Positions 54,390 through 64,000 of a stretch of 64,000 bases of DNA are shown piece after piece. The translations under genes and the position numbers were made by a program. This stretch comes from Bugula neritina (lineage: Eukaryota; Bryozoa; Gymnolaemata; Cheilostomatida; Bugulidae). The notes beneath the pieces are model-generated. The model was not told where the DNA came from, did not search any database, and saw only the letters and a program-made list of their open reading frames with translations. The first letter of the stretch is position 1, and every line of letters starts with the position of its first letter. The DNA lies in the NCBI GenBank assembly GCA_964035545.1, contig OZ037765.1, forward strand, positions 9,414,198 through 9,478,197, given 5' to 3'.

Positions 54390-56480
54390 ACAGACTAGAC
54401 ACACATAAAATCAGAGGAAAGGAAACAAAGGCCAAGTTGGAAAAAGAAATTAACAGAGCACTGAAAGATCGTAACAAATTTGAACATATGGATGAGGAAG
54501 CACAGTAGAAAGCTCTCGAAACAATGGTCTATGAGGCAGCAGAAAAATTATGGGAAAAGCGTAAGCCTAAACATCAAAACTGGTTTGATGAGACAGATGA
54601 ACAGCTCGCTGTTTTACTAGAATAACGCAACAGCGCCGAAATAATGTGCTACGAACAAACACAAGTTTGAACAAAAGCAAGTACACAGCTGCAAAGAGCA
54701 AACTTTAGTCATATACTAGGAAGCTGAAATCAGACTGGTGGGAGGCAAAGGCAAAGTCTACAACACCCAGCGGTCACCAATGATATAAAATTGTTTTATG
54801 GAGGACTACGACAAGTGTACGGGCCTGTTAGATGAGGAACAACCCAGCTTACAGCTCTAGATGACAGTACGGTACTACAGGAGATGTCAGAACTCCTCAA
54901 CAGATTTGCTAAAAACTTTTCTCAACTCCTGAAAATACTTGGTACTCTGGATGTAAGGGCTGCAATGGATATTCAAGAAAGACCAGAGGTGCACTGTCTC
55001 TCTGAGTCTCCAGACTTAGAAAAAGTAATATATGCAATCGAGGCTGCAACTGAAGGTAAAACACCTGGAAAGTGTGGAATCCCATTAGAAATACGGAGGA
55101 GCAGAAGTAGTGTCTAAAGTATGTCAGATGGCTCTTTCTGTTTGGAGAGAGGAAAGTGTACCCTAAGATTGGGAAGATGCTAGTATTATCCCAATATTCA
55201 AGAAAATTAGTCAGAGAGATTGTGGAAATTACAGAGGAATATCCTTACCAGAAAAATATTCTCACGAATTCTGCTGGGCAGGTTTAACATGCATATTGCT
55301 CCAGTTGTGTTACCAGAATATCATTGTGGCTTCATGGGCATTATCTTCTGTTTGAGATAAACACATGAAAAGTGTATAAAGCAAAACATGCCACTTTATG
55401 CAAAGTTCATGGACTTCAGTAAGGCTTTTAACACCGTATCAAGAGATTGCCTTTGGTATGTTCTCACCAAAATTGAATGCTCTGCCAAATTTATAAACAT
55501 TGCCAAATCCCTACATAATGGCATGCAAGCTTCTGTAGCGTATGGAACTGATCAATCTAAAGAATTCGCAGAGACAAACAGTGTTAAACAAGAGTGTGTT
55601 CTTTCACCTACCCTTTTTCTCTATCTGTCAGCCATACTAGGAGTTGCTTTTGAAGACAGCTTGGATGGGGTATCTATCCAAGCAAGACAGAATGCATATT
55701 TCTTCAATGTAGCTCATTTAAGACAAAAACAAAAATATCTCAGAAAATCGTATGCGTAACGCTGACGACAGTACTCTAGTAGGTCATAAACAGCGCCTAT
55801 CTCAACCAGTTAAGAATCAACATGTAGTGCAGCCACCTGATAATATTATAATACATAATGAAGCTTTAGTACAGACAGAGTACTTTGTATGTCTTTGTAA
55901 TATCTGACGATGCCAGACTAGATGAGGAGCTCATCATTTGGATGGGAAAGGCTAGTGCAGCCTATAAGAAGTTGTGAAGGAGACTGGGACAACCACCATG
56001 TGTCCCTTCCAGTGAAATGCCAAGTATATAAAACAATAGTTTTATCTATCTTGCTGTATAGGGTAGAAACATAGACAGTTTATAGAACACAGGTCAAAAA
56101 GCTAAGTTCCTATATGATGAGGCAATTAGATTTTAAAACTAACTTGGAAGGAGTTATAAAGTGTCTAACAATAAAATATATAGAAGTGGTTTAGCCCTGA
56201 TAGCAGACATACTCATTGAGCACAACCTTAGATGAACTGGACACATTCATCGAATGGATGAAAAGAGACTGCCTAGGCAGCTTCTCTACTCACAACTGAG
56301 CTCGAGAAAAAAGGTATCAGGGGCGTCCGCATCCTAGCTTCAAAGATGAAAATGGAACTTAAAATAGAGAGGTATTAGACCGGATACTTAGCAGGCCGTA
56401 GCTAAACATCGACCTGTCTGAAGAACTATGATCTGGAGACCTTAACTTAGAATATTCATCGACGCGCTGCTTGTGATGAT
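54390..56480 (+). pseudogene. Decayed LINE (endonuclease-reverse transcriptase type), RT region
   Basis: Fragments in several frames align in order with LINE reverse transcriptase: WFDETDEQLA, a block with TPGKCGIP, FMDFSKAFNTVSRDCLW, QECVLSPTLFL, NADDSTLVGH where YADD is expected, then VYKTIVLSILLYRVET and LRxTGHIHRMDEKRLPRQLLYS. Stops and frameshifts separate them, and the endonuclease end is missing, so it is dead and 5'-truncated. A short GATGAT-type tail near 56475 is compatible with an RTE-like clade; this is not certain. Confidence 0.85.
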
Positions 56481-57013
56481 GATTATGACTCACAGTAACT
56501 GCCATAGATATTCATTATTTATATAATAATAACACTTAATAATGTTGTAGTTTTTATTAGTCATTAGATTTACTTTTTAAATTTTCAAAAATATTTACCA
56601 GTTTGAGTTGCCCTTAAAGCTTGAGTTTTGACTATTACTATTAGTATAATTATGATAAGAGTATGTCAAACTTCATTTTGGGGTAACAATTTAAATTTAA
56701 TGTCCTTCAGATGGTTTGTGTCTGCTAACTAATATTGTAAATAGAATTGGTTAAATATTAATATTCTGAGATAGCTTATATTCTATAATTAATGGGACTA
56801 AAATTTGCTCATTAAGTATTTCCACGTCTAATAAATAATAGCTAATGACCTAATACTGAAGCTTATATTTATAACTCTTGTTATATTGAGTACTGGGGGT
56901 TTGCAGATACTAAGTACCTAATATAACAGGGTATGCATACAATTATAATAATATTTTATGTGTATGTAACACATTTGATAGTTGGTATTGTACTTACCTG
57001 TAATATTGTTCTC

Positions 57014-57147
57014 TTCAGTCACATCTACTCAGGGCAGACTGTAGTGCACAAGAGACAAGAGATAGGAGATTCTGTTCGAAAGTTTCAGTACAGAAGGTTC
57101 TCTCCTTGGTTACCTCTTGTAGCCAAAGCTCCGTCACTCAGCATAAA
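57014..57147 (+). other. Candidate exon upstream of the ZIP gene
   Basis: A segment bounded by an acceptor (TTCTCTTCAG) and a donor (AAG|GTAAGA) is open in one frame and ends in phase 0. The ZIP exon beginning at 58544 is also open from its acceptor in phase 0, so the two could join in frame ahead of the ZIP ATG. The encoded stretch (IYSGQTVVHKRQEIGDSVRK and on) is basic and not recognised. It could be a 5' exon of the ZIP gene, part of another gene, or chance. The rest of 56481-58575 shows nothing I can support. Confidence 0.35.
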
Positions 57148-58575
57148 GGTAAGATTGCGAAAGTGTGTTGTTGGGGCTAATTATATGTCATCTCCAGTAA
57201 TTAGATGTATGTCCTGTATAATGGTGCATAGCCTCCGTAAGTGTTTATTTGTATATTATGATATATAATATACTATGTGTATCGGTTTGTGTTTGTGTCT
57301 GGTTGCAAGATATGCTTTAACTACTAGCCAACTTGGCAACAGGTTTTCAAGTTTATTAACTCTCAAATCGTACCCTAGAAAAATGGGAAACATTAGAAAT
57401 TGTATAAGTAAGTAGTCACAATATAAATCAAAATTCAGAGGAACACCATGAACATTACAGAACCAAACAAATTGACATGAACTATTATAATTCTAATAAA
57501 CTTACAATATGGATGCGTAGATAAAATTCTTAGCCATCACAATACCGAAACCGATAGTTTATTCTTACAAAGAGTGTAAATATGGCGGTTTGATCATGAT
57601 ACACTGACTCATGCAGTACAGTGAATACACTAGCTCTGCCAGCTAATAGTAGCTTTGGCGAAAGCTTTGAAGCTTGAAAGCTTTAATGATTGGCTGCCTG
57701 CCAATACATCTGGGTGGCATACCAATACACTATGTATGAAATTAAAAAGCTATTATAAATTTGAAAAAGGTTAAATACAATCAAGTATTCAACACAAAAC
57801 AATATTGAGCACTAACTAATGTTGCAGGGAAGTTCCATGTGGTATATTATATTGTAGTAGCATAGCATACAAAATATTAGATATAAAATAGGGCTTGAAT
57901 ACATCTATAACACTGTTACAACATTTTGTTCATTAGCATTTTTTGTATATGTTTCATTAGTATTAGACACAACATAATTTTGAATTCAATATTTACTCAG
58001 TTAAAAGAAATAAATAAATTTTTTATAGTATGAATCTAGAAGATATAATGACAATTAAATAAAACAGCCTTGCCACTTGATTTTATGTCATACGGTGTTT
58101 TAGTTTAAACTGGAACTGCATAACTTTACTGTAAATAAAAGTGAAGAGTTGACTACTGATTAGCTTAGTGTTTTGTTGTTTTATTTGTAATTGAATATAT
58201 TGTTTTGCTGTTGCAATATTTTCCTGCTTTGTTTGTTATTATAGTAGATTAACAAATATCTACACCTAGTTAGACTTATGACTATTAGCTTTTGTTTATT
58301 TATATTTTAAGAATTGTTATATTTCTTTCAAGAAGAGCACAACTCCTACAGTAGTGAAAATCCTAATCGCGATCAAATTGGTTTACTAACTTCAAGCAAA
58401 CGAATAAGGAAGTTCAAAATAATAAATTCTTTTCTCAAATGTTCTTAAATCAAGACAAAAACTTGCTTTGTTAATTCCCAAAACTTTATGTTGGTTCTTT
58501 CTACATGTTTAATATCTTGTTACTAGTCTTTGTGTTTTGTAGTTTGTAGAAATAGCAGATCAGCAAAAACTAAAA

Positions 58576-60078
58576 ATGGAGCTACCCATAGTTAAAATGC
58601 TCATCCTACTGTTGCTATTTTCTGGAACGTTTATTTTCTCTTTACTTCCTGTTCCGTTGATGAAAGCAGCAACAAACACTGAGAATACAAGGCGTAAAAA
58701 TATGCTTGACAGATGTATCAGGTAGCTATTAACTGTAGGCCTATAATAACAGTGTGAAGCTATTTTTAGTTGAGATGAGAGTTTGTATAAATTATTAGAA
58801 TATTAACATTAGGGAGCAGCTGTGGTCTAGGGGTTAGACTGTTTGCTTAGTGAACACGAAGTCATGGGTGTCGAACCCCGACAAAAGCCATTGGTGATGT
58901 TGGGAAGAGTATCTAGTCATAATTGCTCCTGTGCCTCATCTGAACTAATGCTCAGCCCGATCTAACAAAAACCCCTTCCATCAGAAGTTTTCTAGCGGGA
59001 TAGCGATTATAAACTTGCGCGAGTTTTTTGTTGCTAGAATATTACCACTAACTCAAAATTTGAATGTTAACATGACTAACTTGACTAACTAATGAGGTCT
59101 GATATTCCTTTCAGTTTCCTGAGCTGCTTTGCTGCTGGAGTTTTCCTTGGTACATGCCTACTAGATTTATACCCAGAGGTACAAACAAAATTACATTCTG
59201 CAGTTATGTCGTACATTTCAAAGGACAGCAAGTTTGCCTGCTATCCCTTTGGAGAAGCTGTTATGGTTGCCGGGTTTTTCCTTGTGTTAATAGTCGAGCA
59301 AATGGTGCTAGCATTGAAAGAGATGAGTGTAGAGAGCAGCACTCCAGCCAACCAAAAAGATCAGCCTAGAAGTAGTAGTCAGAGTAAAAGAGTGACTTAT
59401 GATTCTATCAACAGTACAACAAATGAATGCACTGAACATGAAAGACTGTTGGGTAGTAGCTCACATAACAACACACAGTCTAGAAGTCGATTAGGTAGCT
59501 TGTCAAGCATAAGGAGCATCGAGTCAAGGAATAACCTTCACAGTCAGTCTGATGATCAACATGAACATTCAATGCATTATGATCCCAGCTCACACTCACC
59601 CGTAAGGTCATTGATTATGCTGGCAGCATTATCGTTGCACTCTGTGTTTGAAGGCCTTGCAGTTGGTCTCCAAGACACAGAAGAGGGCGTGTTGTCCATT
59701 TTTGGAGCCCTGATACTTCATAAATGCATAATTGCCTTTAGTATTGGGCTTAATCTTGTGCAAAGCAAATTAAGAGTCAAAGCAATAATTGTATCTAATG
59801 CAGTGTTCTGTTTTGCTAGTCCTTTGGGCATAGCCATAGGAATTTTAATTACTGATTTCAATTCTGATGCTGCCACATCACAACTAGTCAATGGAATCCT
59901 TCAAGGTTTAGCATGTGGTACATTCTTATATGTAACCTTTTTTGAAGTTTTACCTCATGAATTTAACAAACCTAAAGATAGACTACTTAAGTTGCTTTTT
60001 GTTATTGTGGGATTTGCATTTGTAAATGGTGTGCTCTTCTTAGAAATGTCTCTTTCAAAAGAGCCTGGCTGTGATTAA
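58576..60078 (+). CDS. ZIP family zinc transporter (SLC39A1/2/3 type)
   Basis: Two exons (58576-58721 and 59115-60078, joined in phase 2) give 369 residues. The start MELPIVKMLILLLLF opens membrane span 1. Then come ALMD-like FAAGVFLGTCLLDLYPE, span 3, a long Ser-rich cytosolic loop with a His cluster (HEHSMHYD), span 4 with HSVFEGLAVGLQ (His near 224) and span 5 with the HK pair near 251; these histidines line the metal path in ZIP proteins. Spans 6-8 follow. ZIPs of this subfamily bring Zn2+ into the cytosol across the plasma membrane. The intron carries a SINE. The gene lies between the two C6orf89-like copies and on the other strand. Confidence 0.95.
58806..59034 (+). mobile_element. tRNA-derived SINE, copy 3
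   Basis: Flanked by a 10-bp target duplication TAGAATATTA (58796-58805 and 59035-59044). It has the same head (GTGGTCTAGGGGTTAGA and a B-box-like GTGTCGAACCCC), body and 3' end (ACTTGCGCGAGTTTTTTG) as copies 1 and 2, but in the opposite orientation. It lies in the single coding intron of the ZIP gene, on the sense strand. Confidence 0.9.
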
Positions 60079-60388
60079 ACATATTTTCTACATGATTGTT
60101 GCATATCTCAGTTGGTTTTATTTTTATAATAAATTTTATAAGTTTACTACCTTAGCAGTTTATGACAATTAAGCTAAAAACTGCACCAAGTCAAGTTTTT
60201 TTTACGAGTTTTTATTTTATTTTTGTAGCTATTTTGTAGTTATTATAAAAAATATATGTTTATATATGCAAGTTCATTGATAGAAGATATCAAACTACAT
60301 AGTTACAATGTTATTTAAAATAATAAAAATTAGGAAACGGTCATGTTAGTCACTCTATATAGGTTGCTAGACTGTAATATACTGTAAA
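60079..60388. other. Convergent 3' gap, ZIP / C6orf89-like copy 2
   Basis: About 310 bp of AT-rich DNA with AATAAA-like motifs near 60127 for the ZIP transcript. No array or mobile element. Confidence 0.6.
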
Positions 60389-62777
60389 TTATAAAGTAAA
60401 GCTCCCAGAAAATCCAATTCCCACATCTTTAGCAGCTGAAGTACCTTTGCCTTTGATGATCTCTGGACTAGAGAACAATGTCCAAAACTGATCTTGATAA
60501 AAAACTACAAAATATGTGTAGACTTTACTTCAGCTGTACTGTCCAATACAGTTACTTAAGTAAAAATGTATAACTTATAATTTTTGATGCAAGCTATTCA
60601 GTCAGGCGACAATTAGGAATGTAAGATTTACTTAGTGGTGCTATGGTCCCTCATCATGGAGATTAAGCAGTGTTCATCTGAATTCTCTAATTAAAGAATT
60701 AGCATCAAATGAACTTGCTTATGTTGTGTATTAGGCAGTCATCAAAACATTTTGCCCCCCACTTACTGTTACACTGGACAATTTCCACAGTAATTTGCTA
60801 AACTATGTATAAATATGCATTGATACCTAAAAACTACATTTTTGTAGTATTAAATAGGTTGTACACCTTCCTAAAAAATTGAAAGTAGTTTAAACACACT
60901 ATGCACTAATAACAGAGCCTTACCAAGATCACCAGCTTCAACTGTTACTTTCATTTCCTCACACGAGTCGCTGCAGTCACGATGAGGGACCAGAGTAAGT
61001 TGTCTTATGCCTTGGACTTGCTGATACCAGGAAGTGGCGAATCCTCCTATTGGCTGCAATAGTGGCAGCATGAACTGTTACAGCATAACTATGCAGGTAG
61101 CTGAAGAGTAATTATTTGATATGTGCAAAAGAATTACATTGTAATGCATGTGATTGGGTCCTGAATGAAAAAAGCATGTATATCGTAACACTTATCTTAC
61201 CAATTCATGTGTACCAGCTAGAGGACCGTCAACATAAATCCTTTTCAGCAGAGAAACTTCAGAAGCAGAGGTAAGAAAACTTGGACGTGGAAAGACCTTC
61301 CTGATGGCTTGTGAGGTTGGGACGCTGTTGGTCTCCCACATTAGAAAACCTGTTTGTCTTTTAAAACTCATGAGTGCTGTGTCATCATATTTATTAAAGA
61401 AATCAGAAATGTTGTAGACACCATCTAGATTGGTGTGGAGAGTATTTGCACTTTCAAGAATGAACTTGTTTTCGTTATTTGAATACATACTTCGTAGAAC
61501 ATCCAAAGTTACATTCGGTGCTGAATATCTCTAATAAACACAAAACATAGAAGGCTTGAGCATTTATTTCAACTTGTAGGATTATGTAGTAGTTGTGCTC
61601 TCTTCCATCAAATTTCTTTATATCTTTTCGCATAATGAAAAAAAATAAATCACTTCAAATTTTACATAATGATCTGTCTATATCTCACTTGTTATTTGGT
61701 TTTTTTGAATTTACACATTTACAAGAACTGCTGTAACACACTGTAACTGCATACAACTTATTGTTGAATATGTAAGATAACACTGGATTAATTAATATCC
61801 AGCGCATCGCCTTGTTGTGACAAAACTTAGACTCTAAGAGTACATGAACCACATGAATATGACTCACTTTAATGATGAAAGGATGAATATCTCGAGCATG
61901 TTGTCTCCGCCGAGCTTCAACCTGACCGGTGAGATCAGCAAATCGAGATTTAGTAGTACAAAGATGGCAATCTTCAATTGAGTCCAAAAAGAATGGATTT
62001 GCAACCAGACAATCTGCTGCATATAAACCTAAAGCATAGTTTATTTAACTGCAAATACATAAAATGATGGATTATAGCTCTTGAAAGCGTAGCACATAGA
62101 ATTTAGTTTTACTAACCATTTCTTAATTTTTTTACAACTAAAAAATTATACCATGATGAAATAAATACTGACATCATTTCTGCGGTAAAATACTCTTTCT
62201 AATAGCAAACTATTCATCACAAGCTAATTATTAAGCATTTCCAGAAAAAAAGTTAAAAAAGTGGACAGTGTAGACTGTAGAGTCATATATCATAAGGCCC
62301 ATGCTTTTTTCAGACAAATAAATTTTATGAATTGCACGTTTTAGTTGCTACCCTGTAACTATAAAGCAGAGAATTAGCACTTGTGTACACACCTTGCACG
62401 CGAAACTTGTCAGCCAGTGGTTTCAGCATAATTCTAGCAAATCTCATCGAAGGATAAATCCATGGATTTACAATTTTGCCAACCTGCGCTTCAATCTCAG
62501 GTGATGCTGCTGCACAGGTAGTCAAAATGAAATAAAACAAAATTAAAACTGAAAGAATTACTGCCAAAAATTTGACAAGAAACCAAGTCCAAAAGCCAGC
62601 TTTAGTCAAAACCAACTGCCAGACTCTTTCTTCTTGATTTTTACTTCTGTCCTCATCTTGCAGTTGAATCACCTCTTTAATGCACTCCTTTATTTCCGTG
62701 TCACTCATGCCCCATGATCGGCCTAATCCTACTATTTTTTCCAGCTTTGATTCCAAACTATTCAGTTTGCCTTCCAT
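60389..62777 (-). CDS. C6orf89-like gene, copy 2
   Basis: Five exons in the same places as copy 1 (62777-62393, 62028-61868, 61530-61201, 61074-60924, 60504-60389) encode 380 residues; three exons have exactly the same length as in copy 1, and exon 1 is one codon longer. Key blocks are shared: GMSDTEIKECIKEVIQLQDE, IYPSMRFARIMLKP, DCHLC, the Asn/Asp-rich exon 3 and VTVEAGDLGK. Introns also align in places, so this is a fairly recent local duplication. Differences cluster in exon 2 and in the last exon, whose C-terminus ends FSGSFTL instead of FSGSFVR. Both copies look intact. Topology and doubts are as for copy 1. Confidence 0.85.
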
Positions 62778-64000
62778 TTTGACTTTAGGTCCTGCAAGCA
62801 CACAACACCAAATACATGTAGTATTCTAAACTCTTGATCATTCATTTTAAATATATACGTAGTGACCATATTTCTTTAAAAAAAACTAAAAGTAGATCAG
62901 GGTGACATCAAAACTAAAAATGATAAAATCCAAGCTATAAATAGCTTCTGTAGAAATTGTCTAAATGAATTTTTTATACCTTGATGATTACTATTAGTAT
63001 TACTATTACTATTAGACAATACTAATAGTAATAATAATAGTAATACTAATAGTAATACTACTACTAGTAATAATAATAGTAATACTAATAGTAATATTAA
63101 TAAATAATAACTATGTCTATAGCCATAGGCATAGCTATAACTATAAGTATAACTATAACTATAAATAATAACATTAATGAGTAATTTCATTGTGATTGTC
63201 TAATTACTATTAGTATTAGTAATACTAATAGTAATTACTACTAATGAGTAATCACTATTAGTATTAGTATTACTATTACTATTAGTATTACTATTAGTAT
63301 TAGTAAACGTTTAGAAACATTTTTAAATATTAATAATCAAGCAATGCGGATTAGAATCAAAATAATTAACAGACTAAGAGTGTACAACTAAAATCAATAG
63401 TAACTGAAAGAGTACAAGAGTACGTACCGGTGTACTCAGAGTCAGTAGAACTACTACTAGATTCTTAAACTCAGATATGGTTTGACTTTGAAGCTAACTT
63501 TCACTTTGAGCAAGCGGAAACTCCAAGGCGGAAGTCTGGCCGTTTCATAATTTTTTTCAGAGGGCATCTTCAATCGCGCAGTGCAAGCGTTTCAGTTTGG
63601 ATTAAAAAGCAGTGTGGTATATTTAAGAGTGTTGTCATTAGCAAATCTTACGGAATCATATGGGCGCCATTATGCCGAGATTGGTACCGCGAGTTTATAT
63701 AAGTTATAAAGGAAAAATTTTGCCACTTTTGTTATTTTATTTTTTTTCTATTTTATGTGTACATTTTTTTTAATTTTGTTTATTGGTAAAGTTTTTAAAC
63801 ACATTTTTAATGCACATAAAATTAAAAGAAAAATTAAAACTCAATCATGCACATAAATACAAAGCTATAAAGTTAAAGCTTCGCTGTGATTACAATGTGA
63901 ATATGAATTGAATAATGCTTGCAATAACCATTATACACAAAATACGCTACAGTTGCTATAAATGTAAGACTAGTTAATTGGATGCAAATAGGCACGGTAA
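62778..64000. promoter_or_regulatory. 5' flank of C6orf89-like copy 2 with triplet array
   Basis: A dense degenerate array of ATT/ACT/AGT triplets and TATAAC-type hexamers lies at about 62987-63310, only 0.2 kb from the ATG. The 97-codon Leu/Val-rich open frame across it is repeat-derived. From 63310 to the window end I see no gene or element. Confidence 0.55.

Noticed and set aside
56933-57013. Signal-peptide-like start (MHTIIIIF...) upstream of the candidate exon
   Set aside because: The stretch reads as AT-rich intron ending in a good TTCTCTTCAG acceptor; the ATG is more likely chance.
62897-63190. 97-codon Leu/Val/Tyr-rich frame resembling a membrane protein
   Set aside because: Encoded entirely by the triplet and hexamer array; no splice or homology support.

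Overview
This is a nuclear window from an invertebrate animal. Genes are split by GT-AG introns, the host DNA is AT-rich, and the gene set is plainly metazoan: a receptor-type tyrosine phosphatase, a HIP14-type palmitoyltransferase, SmD3, ENY2, a CYP4V-like P450, RRP36, TMEM41B, two C6orf89-like genes and a ZIP transporter. A compact early-branching animal such as a sponge would fit, but that is a weak inference. I built the gene models by hand from splice sites, reading phase and remembered family features; no search was run.

Layout. A receptor PTP gene on the minus strand fills about 0.4-12 kb and runs off the left edge. Its first phosphatase domain has Ser in place of the catalytic Cys and no WPD loop. 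From 13 kb rightwards, strands alternate strictly: ZDHHC17-like (-), SNRPD3 (+), ENY2 (-), CYP4V-like (+), RRP36 (-), TMEM41B (+), C6orf89-like copy 1 (-), ZIP (+), C6orf89-like copy 2 (-). This makes pairs that share either a 3' gap (convergent) or a 5' gap (divergent). The convergent gaps are short (about 0.3-0.6 kb). The 5' gaps are long and all carry degenerate arrays of ACT/AGT/ATT-type triplets, which the convergent gaps lack.

Mobile DNA. A complete GC-rich LTR element (36135-41403, transcribed on the minus strand) has two 352-bp LTRs that read identical, a 4-bp target duplication, a tRNA-Leu primer site, a polypurine tract, an intact gag, and a gag-pol overlap with a -1 frameshift signal. 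Its pol ORF carries a protease and the integrase zinc-binding domain but no reverse transcriptase, RNase H or integrase core. A further 3' ORF with Cys/His clusters appears to be reached by splicing. Three copies of one tRNA-derived SINE, each with perfect target duplications, a MITE with 73-bp perfect inverted repeats, a hAT-like MITE and a decayed LINE make up the rest.

The host genes are mostly unrelated housekeeping functions (mRNA splicing, SAGA/TREX-2, rRNA processing, lipid scrambling, fatty-acid hydroxylation, zinc uptake) and do not form a pathway. The most unusual objects are the RT-less LTR element with its decoding and splicing signals, the pseudophosphatase, and the triplet arrays at 5' gene gaps.
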